From IMG/VR virus record IMGVR_UViG_3300025133_000439, positions 1 to 30,236 of that record: a stretch of DNA of 30,236 nt. One strand, written 5' to 3'. The notes beneath the pieces were generated by a model. It searched no databases and was not told the DNA's origin. It saw only the letters and a program-made list of their open reading frames with translations. Numbering within the stretch: position 1 is the first letter of the stretch; every line of letters starts with the position of its first letter. The DNA comes from a virus. This document shows positions 7,812-14,737 of the stretch, in pieces. A program made the position numbers and the translations under genes.

Positions 7812-8484
7812 GGATAAATTTTATCTTTTCTGAATCTTCGTAGAAGTCCATTTTCTTTTCTACCAAACGTTCAACAACTTCTAGGTCAATATCAATTCTT
7901 TTGTTTCCGTAGACGGAGCCTTCAAAAGAGTTTTCGCGCAAAATGTGTTCGCTTTTAAATTTTGCCATTGTATCTGAAAAGTTGAAGTCAAGAAGTTGTT
8001 CTCCGTCTATTTCAGAAATGGCATATAACTTTACTGGATCAGATCTATGTTTTTTGTACACAAACAGCTTGGAAACAAATTTATCTTCTGTTTCGAAATA
8101 AGCATCTCCAGAGATCTTAAGAGAAACAGTTTTCATATGATCAACGATCTTATATAAATTATTTTGTTTGTGGGCGGCTGGTAAGCCTGAAATCTTTTTA
8201 TCATCAAATATAAACAAAGTATTGTAATTTGCATGTTTGACCACATTACCTTGGCAAACAATTGAAATCTCTTCTTCTGTGATTCTGGTATTCTTAACAG
8301 AATCTCCTCCAAAAATCTTTCCATCCAACATTAGCTTGGCATATAAAAGACCCCAAGCTTGTTTTATTTCTTCGGGTTCAAAGAGTTTTGGAAATTGTAA
8401 ATCGCCGATTACCAACCTTGTATTGTTTTGTTCGGCATGTTGCAGCGCGGCGAGAGAAGAGCCAAATGTAAAATTAAGATTCAC
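7801..8484 (-). CDS. Hypothetical protein with possible Rossmann-like N-terminus, 227 aa (GTG start)
   Basis: The start is GTG at 8484, seven bases after the stop of the 47-aa membrane peptide. The opening, LNFTFGSSLAALQHAEQNN followed by RLVIGD, resembles a beta-loop-alpha-beta unit with a GxxxxA loop as in FAD or NAD binding proteins, but no other diagnostic motif is seen and I do not name a family. The product is mixed alpha/beta and soluble with no signal peptide. It overlaps the nucleotidyltransferase-like gene by 11 bases, so the two proteins may act in one pathway. This pairing is inference from gene order only. Confidence 0.7.
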   Translation of the reverse strand: MNLNFTFGSSLAALQHAEQNNTRLVIGDLQFPKLFEPEEIKQAWGLLYAKLMLDGKIFGGDSVKNTRITEEEISIVCQGNVVKHANYNTLFIFDDKKISGLPAAHKQNNLYKIVDHMKTVSLKISGDAYFETEDKFVSKLFVYKKHRSDPVKLYAISEIDGEQLLDFNFSDTMAKFKSEHILRENSFEGSVYGNKRIDIDLEVVERLVEKKMDFYEDSEKIKFIHGS

Positions 8485-8491
8485 TTGGGAA

Positions 8492-8635
8492 CTAACTCAG
8501 AATAAAATCTAACAAAATCGCAGTGGCCGCTGTTGAAATAGAAGCAATTGACATAAATATTTGAAGGGCTACAATCCAAAGGGGAAACAGCCCGAGAGCC
8601 AAAAGCATCATTTGAATAAAAGACACCTTCTCCAT
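8492..8635 (-). CDS. 47-aa hydrophobic membrane peptide
   Basis: This short gene starts MEKVSFIQMMLLALGL. From residue 4 to the end nearly every residue is hydrophobic or small, including LFPLWIVALQIFM and ISTAATAILLDFIL, enough for one long or two short transmembrane helices. The ATG overlaps the GroES-like stop as TAATG, and the next gene (GTG at 8484) begins seven bases after its TAG, so it fits the operon exactly. A competing 71-aa frame over the same bases is cysteine- and polar-rich and looks like a shadow. A holin or membrane-anchor role is conceivable but unproven. Confidence 0.72.
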   Translation of the reverse strand: MEKVSFIQMMLLALGLFPLWIVALQIFMSIASISTAATAILLDFILS

Positions 8636-8919
8636 TACTTGTCCAAGACGCCATAAACGTGATTTTCAAGAACCAAAAGAAGTTCTTTGCCTTCAACGTT
8701 AATTTTTTCGACCATACTGTTGTTTACAACAACTTGTTTTTGAACATCGACGCTCGAAACAATTGTGCAATCTTCAGAGACGCTTACAACTTCATAGACC
8801 CCGTAAGGTTTTGCTTGAATTTTATAGGCGTCTGGAACCAAGACGGTAGATTTCTTTTCTTCCGACGTGGTTTCTTTTTCTTTCAACAATACATGTCGAT
8901 TGCGTGGATTTAGTTTCAT
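8635..8919 (-). CDS. GroES-like co-chaperonin (T4 gp31-type role)
   Basis: A 94-aa protein, the size of GroES. The start is ATG 8919 (MKLNPRNRHVLLKEKE) with AAAGGAGAG upstream; a longer frame to 9024 would run into the reductase gene and is unlikely. The layout follows GroES: N-terminal KLxPxxxRVLLKxKE strand, a flexible mobile loop (TTSEEKKSTVLVPDA) with a hydrophobic anchor, YGVYEVVSVSEDC, the VVVNNSMVEKI segment and the closing ENHVYGVL strand. Such phage proteins cap host GroEL, in T4 for folding the major capsid protein. It lies between the reductase and a small membrane peptide gene. Confidence 0.85.
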   Translation of the reverse strand: MKLNPRNRHVLLKEKETTSEEKKSTVLVPDAYKIQAKPYGVYEVVSVSEDCTIVSSVDVQKQVVVNNSMVEKINVEGKELLLVLENHVYGVLDK

Positions 8920-8929
8920 TTTCTCTCCT

Positions 8930-10804
8930 TTATATAAAAGAAACTTCGCAGCTTCCTCCGCTGCAAGCAAGTTCACCGGACAAATCAGTTTTGTCTTCGG
9001 TCTCAACGATCTTTGATAAATCAACCTTCTTTAATGTTTTCAAAAGCGACTCATATCTATCTTCTGTGCAACTCTCAAAAGGAGCCTGAACATAAGTATG
9101 TTCTTTATCATCATGTGGTAAGACGCTCAAACCATTGTAATTATGGCGATTTTCCCACATCCAGTCTCCAACCGAATCCCACTCTTTAGTTTTAATACTC
9201 ACAGTCGCTGAGACGTTGTGCGTATTTTGTCCTTGGATGTGTCCCGGCTTGGTCCATTCGGAGCTTACCTTTTGGACACGCTTTAACATATGCAAAGCGC
9301 TTTCGGATCTTAAAATTGCCTTTTCAGGGGCCTTTTGGGGAACGCTAATCACTGCTGTATCGTGAGGTCTAAAGTATTCATCCTCAACTAATTCCGAATG
9401 ATTCGCTTTTAAATATTTATAAATAGCTTCGCTCTTGCCGACTCGAATGCGACGAATATAAAACTTATCATGCCAAGCATGAATTCCGCTGGAAGTTCCG
9501 AGAGTTAAAGATGTTGTTCCGGCTGGTTTTACACAAGTTGTTCTTGCGGCTGGTTTGATGTCAATCATTTCTGCCACTCTTTTGTTCTCGTCAATCACTG
9601 CTTGGGCTGCTTTCTGCATATTTAACTTAGTAACCTTTCCAGAGGCAATTCCAGTCATGCTGACGCCTATCAGAGCGTCTTTTTCTGTGTTTCTTCTCCA
9701 GATCTCTCGAAGATAGTGGAAATCAGTATAAGAAGCCTGCAAAGTGGCAATAAAAGTAGCAGCTTTAGTTCTCTCTTCAAACTGTTCTTGAGATTCAAGA
9801 TCGCTTGCGTTTATTTCTACAAGATTACAAAACTGATATGGCCTGAGAGCTATTTCGCAGCAAGGATTGGTTCCCCAATCTTTATCATTAGAAAAATAAA
9901 ATCCGGGTTCTCCGCATCCTGAAGCCTGAACTCTTTGCCAAAGGTTTTTAAAATAACTCTTTGTAATCAGATGTCTCATCAAGACAACAGAATTGTTTGC
10001 GCGGCCCCTTTGCGGATTTTTCTCCCACCAATTACCAGTTTTGGCTGCGAGCATATTTTTATCGTCGGCGCTAAAAAGCGATATTAATGCGGCGCGGCGG
10101 ATTCCACCGGCAAGAACTGCGTCGGCAATATAACAAATAATATCATGGACTTCGATGGTTGAAAGCTTGTCGCCTGATTCCTTTTCTCTCAAAATCCCAT
10201 CAACCTTTACAAGACACTCTTTAAGTGGTTGAGGACCGGGAGCGGTTCCACCAGAAGTCAGCAATTTAGCTCCTTTGGGGCGAATGTCGGTAAAATCAAA
10301 CTTTACTCTTGAGCCACCTTGGAAGTGACTTCGCATCAATGCTTTGACGGCATCTGCCCAGCCTTCAATCGAATCGTTTACCAAAAAGCGTCTTGTGCGC
10401 TTTGTAGATGGCTTTTGGATCTCTGGAAGTTTTTCAATGTGGTGTCTTTGAACGCTATAGCCAACGCCTGTGCCACCCAAAAGCAAAAACATTGTTTCGC
10501 TAAAGGCTCTCCAATCGTCAATTGGTAAATAAGCGCAATTAAATATTCTATTCGGAGCCACTTCAATGGGTTTGCCGCCAAATTGCATTGACCTCATCGA
10601 AGGGAGTACTTTTTTATCATAGACATAATTATAAGCTTCGTCGATCTCGTTTTTAAGTTCAGGAAACTTTTTAATATGCATTTTTTTATTTCTTGTTACA
10701 AGTTCTTTCCAAGTTTCTCGCCTTTCCTTCTTGGGTAGGTAGCGAGCGTATTTCATATTCACTGTTATATCAGAAAGGATCTTATTGGCAATGTTTTGTT
10801 CCAT
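8930..10804 (-). CDS. nrdJ: Adenosylcobalamin-dependent ribonucleoside-triphosphate reductase (class II)
   Basis: Converts ribonucleotides to deoxyribonucleotides, using vitamin B12 as the radical source. The 624-aa length fits the monomeric Lactobacillus-type enzyme. Visible landmarks are FNCAYLPID (Cys90, redox pair), the active-site string NPCCEI (Asn313, thiyl Cys315, Glu317), QFCNLVEIN (Cys326, second redox Cys) and CVKPAGTTSLTLGTSSG. The C-terminal ACSGGSC (Cys614, Cys619) is the re-reducing shuttle. There is no NrdB-like partner nearby, as expected for class II. The ATG at 10804 has AAGGAGAG and follows the helicase by 13 bases. It would let the phage make dNTPs without oxygen if the host supplies or imports cobalamin. 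Confidence 0.94.
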   Translation of the reverse strand: MEQNIANKILSDITVNMKYARYLPKKERRETWKELVTRNKKMHIKKFPELKNEIDEAYNYVYDKKVLPSMRSMQFGGKPIEVAPNRIFNCAYLPIDDWRAFSETMFLLLGGTGVGYSVQRHHIEKLPEIQKPSTKRTRRFLVNDSIEGWADAVKALMRSHFQGGSRVKFDFTDIRPKGAKLLTSGGTAPGPQPLKECLVKVDGILREKESGDKLSTIEVHDIICYIADAVLAGGIRRAALISLFSADDKNMLAAKTGNWWEKNPQRGRANNSVVLMRHLITKSYFKNLWQRVQASGCGEPGFYFSNDKDWGTNPCCEIALRPYQFCNLVEINASDLESQEQFEERTKAATFIATLQASYTDFHYLREIWRRNTEKDALIGVSMTGIASGKVTKLNMQKAAQAVIDENKRVAEMIDIKPAARTTCVKPAGTTSLTLGTSSGIHAWHDKFYIRRIRVGKSEAIYKYLKANHSELVEDEYFRPHDTAVISVPQKAPEKAILRSESALHMLKRVQKVSSEWTKPGHIQGQNTHNVSATVSIKTKEWDSVGDWMWENRHNYNGLSVLPHDDKEHTYVQAPFESCTEDRYESLLKTLKKVDLSKIVETEDKTDLSGELACSGGSCEVSFI

Positions 10805-10817
10805 TTATCTCTCCTTA

Positions 10818-12188
10818 TTAAACATTTTTTTGTATTTGTTCAAGCATTTTTTTATAAACTTTTTTTGCCTCAGATAAATCGCGTTTATCTCTATTTTGTA
10901 CTTCATTCTCTTGGACCTTACAAACATCGTCTTGTTCGAGAACTTTTATTGTAACAGTTCCCGTATCCATAAAAACTGAAAAAATAATAGCATCGGGTCC
11001 GTTTCTGTTTTTGGCAACAAAAATTCTCCCGATATTGCTATTTTTGTCTTTTATCGTTCTTGACAAGCTGATGATGAAATCAGCAATGAAACATTTATTA
11101 AACGCTTCAGAGATTGACTCCATAGTAATGACTTCTTCATTAAGGCCCTTTCGATTCGTTTGAGAAGCTGTAACGAGTGGACAATTGAATTCTTGTGCAA
11201 TCCCCCGAAGCTCTTCGTAAATCGATTCAAGCTCATGTCTTTTCTCTGCTCTCATTTGAACGCTTCTCAAGAGATCGCCATAATCAACAATAATCAAATC
11301 AATTTCCATCTGATTTTGTTGAACCTTTTCAAGATGATTCTTGAGCGTTGTTGTCGTTGCAGATTTAGTTGGATACTCCTTGATAATGAGTTGACCGTCG
11401 ATATCTTTGATTTGCTCAAAAATAGAATCTTTCTTTTCTAAAACGTCGTCAAGGTTGTAACCCGTTATACAAGCATCATATCTCTGAGCAACGGTCGTAT
11501 CTGATAATTCCAATGTATAATGAACAACGTTCTTGCCCTGTTTTAAGGCCTCAACACCCAAGTGGACCAGAACATGTGATTTTCCTGCACCAGTAGGGGC
11601 AATTACAACTGAAAGTTCGCCCGTTCCAAGTCCACCTTTTGTGATTTTATCGATTTTTGGCCAACCAGTTGAAATTGGATTGCGAGCTTTAAATTTAAAC
11701 CTCTCTTCGAAGTCTTTGATATAATCATATCCAAAGTCATTATCAAGACCAGAACGCAAAGCTTTGATTATCAAACGTTCGATCTCTTCAAAAGAAGACT
11801 TTTCCAATAGCGGAGCGGATTTGATCATCGCGCTCTTTAAAACTTGTTTCTTACAGAAATCAAGACTGGCGGTTTTAATGTATTCTTGGTCCGTTACCTC
11901 TGGACTTGTCTGAGTGCGAATAAAATAATCTCTAACCTGTTTTTGAATAACATCGTTTTCACACTCCAGTTCAGTATTGAAGATAGAATTTAAAGTTCCA
12001 TTGGTTGGGTGGGATTTATATTTATCTTTATAGTCGAATAGTTTTTGGGTAAAAACCTGAAGATATTTTAGTTCAAGAAAGTTTGTATCTAAAACCTCTT
12101 GCATTTGATCGCAAAAAGAGCGATTGTAAAGTAGTAATTTGCATAAATTTTCTTGGAAACTTTTTCCAAAAATGCCTAAATTTTTCAT
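10818..12188 (-). CDS. Replicative DNA helicase, DnaB / T4 gp41 type
   Basis: A 456-aa hexameric helicase candidate. The N-terminal 150 residues are helical (DnaB-N-like). The RecA-like motor starts around 172 (ISTGWPKIDKITKGGLGTGE). Walker A is APTGAGKS (197-204), Walker B is LIIVDYGD (298-305), and VTASQTNRKG matches DnaB motif H4. The length matches T4 gp41 (about 475 aa). It should unwind the fork ahead of DnaE. It stands first in its operon behind a consensus-like promoter, with a GAGGTGAC ribosome site before ATG 12188. No separate primase is visible in this window. Confidence 0.92.
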   Translation of the reverse strand: MKNLGIFGKSFQENLCKLLLYNRSFCDQMQEVLDTNFLELKYLQVFTQKLFDYKDKYKSHPTNGTLNSIFNTELECENDVIQKQVRDYFIRTQTSPEVTDQEYIKTASLDFCKKQVLKSAMIKSAPLLEKSSFEEIERLIIKALRSGLDNDFGYDYIKDFEERFKFKARNPISTGWPKIDKITKGGLGTGELSVVIAPTGAGKSHVLVHLGVEALKQGKNVVHYTLELSDTTVAQRYDACITGYNLDDVLEKKDSIFEQIKDIDGQLIIKEYPTKSATTTTLKNHLEKVQQNQMEIDLIIVDYGDLLRSVQMRAEKRHELESIYEELRGIAQEFNCPLVTASQTNRKGLNEEVITMESISEAFNKCFIADFIISLSRTIKDKNSNIGRIFVAKNRNGPDAIIFSVFMDTGTVTIKVLEQDDVCKVQENEVQNRDKRDLSEAKKVYKKMLEQIQKNV

Positions 12189-12213
12189 GTCACCTCGTTG
12201 AAAATGTATAGTA

Positions 12214-12242
12214 AGTATATTATGTTATAATAAAGAAGTCAA
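12214..12242 (-). promoter_or_regulatory. Sigma70-like promoter for helicase-reductase operon
   Basis: On the minus strand TTGACT (-35, 12237-12242) and TATACT (-10, 12214-12219) are separated by exactly 17 bases. The predicted start of transcription is about 18 bases upstream of the helicase ATG. It sits in one of the few true intergenic gaps of the window (12189-12281). Confidence 0.75.
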
Positions 12243-12281
12243 GCTATTTTATAAGTCACTGGAAAGATTGAAAAGATTTTT

Positions 12282-12524
12282 TTACTTAAAGACCTTTTCT
12301 TTAGAAGTGTTAAAAAGCTTGGGCAAAAAACTCTTCTTAAGTTTCAAAAGACGACCAAATCTCGCCCTTTTTCTTGCATCTGTATAAAGTGCTGTCGGCT
12401 TTTTGATTTCGCCGTCAATTAATTGCTCACCGAAGTCATAAAACTTCGATTTTTGAGGAGGTGCTGCGATTACAAATTGAGAAAAAGACACCAACAATAG
12501 TAATACAACAAAACACCTTTTCAT
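12282..12524 (-). CDS. Small exported protein, 80 aa
   Basis: A clear Sec signal: MKRC, a hydrophobic core VVLLLLVSFSQFVI, and likely cleavage after the Ala-Ala before PPQK. The mature part of about 58 residues is basic, with DFGEQLIDGEIKKPTALY and RFGRLLKLKKSFLPK. The pattern xxIxGExxxPxxxYxxxRxxxxFxxLxxLxxxFxPK recalls small envelope proteins I associate with myxobacterial and related genomes, but this is recollection, not a search result. The ATG overlaps the stop of the HExxH gene as TAATG. An action in the host periplasm is implied; the function is unknown. Confidence 0.75.
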   Translation of the reverse strand: MKRCFVVLLLLVSFSQFVIAAPPQKSKFYDFGEQLIDGEIKKPTALYTDARKRARFGRLLKLKKSFLPKLFNTSKEKVFK

Positions 12525-12889
12525 TAGCCTTTGTCTCCAAAATATTTAGTCCATGCCCAAAGGCTACGATTTTGAAAATACTCTGAATCTAGTTCATGGG
12601 AATAAGCTTCGCGCTCGAACGGGTTTCTATAATAAGCTTTTACCCATGAGCCATGTTTAAGTCGCCCGTAACAAGAGAAAAGGCCATACAGAATCCATTG
12701 AAAAACAAAAAGTAATTCAAGCTGTTGGAAGAAATGAATGGTTTCATGCTGCCTCAGTCTTTCGGACGCTTCGCCTTTGCAGAAAACAAGCCAACCGAAA
12801 CTGAAAGCTTCAACATTTATTGGAGAAATCTTTGAAAGCCAAGCTGGTATCCTGCTGTTTTCAAAAATGAAAGGGCGTAGTTTATACAT
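12524..12889 (-). CDS. Membrane-associated HExxH zincin-like protein, 121 aa
   Basis: The start at ATG 12889 (MYKLRPFIFEN) is preferred over a TTG at 12925 that would overlap the 27-aa gene. The centre carries RQHETIHFFQQLELL: HETIH is an HExxH metal site, directly followed by a hydrophobic stretch LLFVFQWILYGLF that could enter the membrane. Downstream, NPFEREAYSHE offers a Glu/His third ligand. The combination suggests a minimal zinc metallopeptidase, perhaps membrane bound. It lies between a 27-aa membrane peptide and a small exported protein, so three consecutive genes look envelope-directed. Catalytic activity is inferred from the motif only. Confidence 0.72.
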   Translation of the reverse strand: MYKLRPFIFENSRIPAWLSKISPINVEAFSFGWLVFCKGEASERLRQHETIHFFQQLELLFVFQWILYGLFSCYGRLKHGSWVKAYYRNPFEREAYSHELDSEYFQNRSLWAWTKYFGDKG

Positions 12890-12894
12890 GTTTG

Positions 12895-12978
12895 TTATTT
12901 TCCTCTTCTCATCGAGATGGCGCAATGGGCCATGGAGCCAAGAACAAATATAGAAGTTAGCAGTTCAAATACAAGCAT
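12895..12978 (-). CDS. 27-aa putative membrane peptide
   Basis: A very short frame starting MLVFELLTSIFVLGSMAHC and ending MRRGK. It has one hydrophobic helix followed by a positively charged tail, the usual pattern for an N-out, C-in single-pass peptide. Its ATG overlaps the stop of the nuclease gene as TAATG, and it ends six bases before the preferred start of the next gene, whose AGAGGAA ribosome site it contains. Without it the spacing would be an unusual 88-base gap. Being so short, it could still be a chance frame. Confidence 0.5.
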   Translation of the reverse strand: MLVFELLTSIFVLGSMAHCAISMRRGK

Positions 12979-13940
12979 TATTTCTTTTTCCAACACATTC
13001 GTTTAAATCCCTGAAACAAATCTCCCCAATGATTATCAGCGATTCCATCGGTGATCATCATCACATCTGTTTCTGTCTTGTTGAACTCAAAGTCAAATTC
13101 GTCAATTGACCAATCAATACGCTGTTTGGTCTGGATAGACAAGCTTGGACTATAAAGCTGCATCAAGCTATAGTTATCCTTAATTAGTTCTTCGTTGTCA
13201 ATAACCGATTGAAAAGCCTTAACTTTACTTTCTTGATTCGAACAAAATTCAATCAACTCTGGAATAGAAACGTCTCTGTCTTCAGCAAAGAAAGCAAACC
13301 TCTTAGCGACCGTCTTGAGTCCAACTCCCGGTACTCCAACGAGATTATCAGATTTGTCTCCCACCATAGCACGGGCCAAAGCAAAATTTGTAGGGTGGAT
13401 TCCGTGCTCTTCAAGAATATTAAATTTATTTAAATATTGTTTTTGAATTGGTCTGTGAAGTACTGTATTCTCATCAAGAAGTTGATAAAAGTCTTTGTCG
13501 CTTGAGACGATGACCTTTTCCTCTTCTTTGAAGCATGAATAGCGCGTGATATAAGAAATGATATCGTCGGCTTCTACTTCATCAGCAACAAGCTGAATGA
13601 TGGGAAAATTATTAAGATACTCAAAGATTCGATGCATCTGCCAAATCTTATTTTCCTGTTCCTGTTCTTCGTTTAACATCTTAAAGTTTCTGTTAAGACG
13701 CACAGGAGACCGACCAGCTTTATAATTTTTATTTGCTTGTTTTCTTTTACGACTTCCGTCGCGGCCATCCCAACAAGCAATAATTACATCCGGTTTTATC
13801 TCACGCATCAATTTTTGAAGAGATGCGATAAAACCAATTGTACCTCCGATGGGATTTCCATCTTTTGACATTGTTGGGTTAACGATATAAGACCTTAAAA
13901 ATAAGTTTAACGAGTCTATTATTAATACTCTCTTGCTCAT
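12978..13940 (-). CDS. FEN-type 5'-3' exonuclease / RNase H-like flap nuclease
   Basis: A 320-aa member of the PIN-like 5' nuclease superfamily (Pol I 5' domain, T5 D15, T4 RNase H). Acidic metal ligands appear in order: LIIDSLN (Asp9), CWDGRDG (Asp58), VEADDIISY (Glu123, Asp125, Asp126), SSDKDFYQLL (Asp148, Asp150) and VGDKSDN (Asp195, Asp198). The helix-hairpin-helix VGVPGVGLKTVAK follows. It should remove RNA primers and flaps on the lagging strand, complementing the family A polymerase gene, which lacks this domain. It begins the next transcription unit, with an AAGGAGAGC ribosome site. Confidence 0.93.
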   Translation of the reverse strand: MSKRVLIIDSLNLFLRSYIVNPTMSKDGNPIGGTIGFIASLQKLMREIKPDVIIACWDGRDGSRKRKQANKNYKAGRSPVRLNRNFKMLNEEQEQENKIWQMHRIFEYLNNFPIIQLVADEVEADDIISYITRYSCFKEEEKVIVSSDKDFYQLLDENTVLHRPIQKQYLNKFNILEEHGIHPTNFALARAMVGDKSDNLVGVPGVGLKTVAKRFAFFAEDRDVSIPELIEFCSNQESKVKAFQSVIDNEELIKDNYSLMQLYSPSLSIQTKQRIDWSIDEFDFEFNKTETDVMMITDGIADNHWGDLFQGFKRMCWKKK

Positions 13941-13958
13941 GGTTGCTCTCCTTAATTT

Positions 13959-13987
13959 ATTTTATATAAAATTATTCTTTTTGTCAA
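13959..13987 (-). promoter_or_regulatory. Consensus sigma70-like promoter for the 5' nuclease gene
   Basis: On the minus strand a perfect TTGACA (13982-13987) stands 17 bases from TAAAAT (13959-13964). Transcription would start near 13952, leaving a leader of about 12 bases made up mostly of the ribosome site. It lies in a roughly 100-base gap between two genes. Confidence 0.78.
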
Positions 13988-13993
13988 TGGATT

Positions 13994-14035
13994 TTTTTGG
14001 AGCTTCCTAATTCAATGCAAATTAGGTGCCAAAAA
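13994..14035 (-). other. AT-rich two-part hairpin after the 230-aa gene
   Basis: A 7-bp inner stem (CCTAATT / AATTAGG, 7-base loop) is nested in an outer TTTTTGG / CCAAAAA stem, separated by a small asymmetric internal loop. It lies 7 bases after the stop of the 230-aa gene and just upstream of the nuclease promoter. No U-tract follows on either strand, so it is not a classic intrinsic terminator. It may mark a transcript end or processing site. Confidence 0.5.
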
Positions 14036-14042
14036 TCTTAGA

Positions 14043-14735
14043 CTACAGGGAAAGCAAACTGGTAAGATTAGACTTGTAAAGCTTTTCCTTATCATTATCG
14101 GTCAGTTGAGACATCTCGTTAATAATAGAAAATTGTTTATTTGAGTAGGAACTAAAATTATTGTTATAATTTGAGAACGAATTTTCAGAAATAGAAATTT
14201 CCTCTTCCATTGCATTTTCTGCTGATGGGGAAGTTTCCTCAAAAATATCTAAAAGGTTTAATTGTTTTGGATTCGGCTCAGGCTCACTGCGCTGAAAATC
14301 ACTCATATAGTCCTCTTTTAACTCAGACAGCGTTTTGCCCGTTGGAACGTGAACAGTCTTGCTAGGTTGAAGTCCCGGTGCATTTGAGAGGCCAAGTTGT
14401 ACGGCGATTTGGCCCCTAATATCAGCCAATGAAATAACAGAGCCATTATGATTAAAAAGCATTGAATTTCTGTTGATACCCTGTATGCTCAGAGCAATTG
14501 GTTTATAATGTCCGCTCTCGTCTTTAAGATTGGAAAATGCCATTTCAAGGACGTCGCCATTATTAATCAAACCAGCAGAATGAAGCTGTGTGATTTGGGG
14601 GCGCCAAATTCTTTTAGCGTATTCCGCTTTTGTTTTTGTCGAATAATACGAACAACTTCCATGAGGGTTCATAAATCCCCATTGTTGCTGGGTATTTTTT
14701 CGCCCTGTTTTAAAAATTGTATTTTTATTTCTCAT
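14043..14735 (-). CDS. Hypothetical protein downstream of uvsX, 230 aa
   Basis: I do not recognise this protein. The ATG at 14735 has AAGGAGATTAATA and follows the uvsX stop by two bases, so the two are translationally linked. The N-terminal 110 residues look folded (NPHGSCSYYS, AEYAKRIWRPQ, LADIRGQIAVQLGL). The middle is proline- and acid-rich (RSEPEPNPKQ, AMEEEISISE), followed by an asparagine/serine-rich stretch (FSNYNNNFSSYSN). A short helical end closes it. Proximity to UvsX and gp32 makes a recombination-mediator role (UvsY-like) worth testing, but no sequence similarity to UvsY is evident. Confidence 0.7.
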   Translation of the reverse strand: MRNKNTIFKTGRKNTQQQWGFMNPHGSCSYYSTKTKAEYAKRIWRPQITQLHSAGLINNGDVLEMAFSNLKDESGHYKPIALSIQGINRNSMLFNHNGSVISLADIRGQIAVQLGLSNAPGLQPSKTVHVPTGKTLSELKEDYMSDFQRSEPEPNPKQLNLLDIFEETSPSAENAMEEEISISENSFSNYNNNFSSYSNKQFSIINEMSQLTDNDKEKLYKSNLTSLLSL

Positions 14736-14737
14736 TA

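Noticed and set aside
8481-8696. 71-aa frame over the end of the co-chaperonin gene, whose stop touches the next GTG start.
   Set aside because: The overlapping 47-aa frame is strongly hydrophobic and fits a TAATG start exactly. The 71-aa frame is cysteine- and polar-rich without recognisable pattern and runs over the co-chaperonin reading frame.
9414-9425. TATTTATAAATA palindrome containing a T4 late promoter-like TATAAATA.
   Set aside because: It lies in the middle of the reductase coding region, with no gene start nearby, and encodes ordinary residues.
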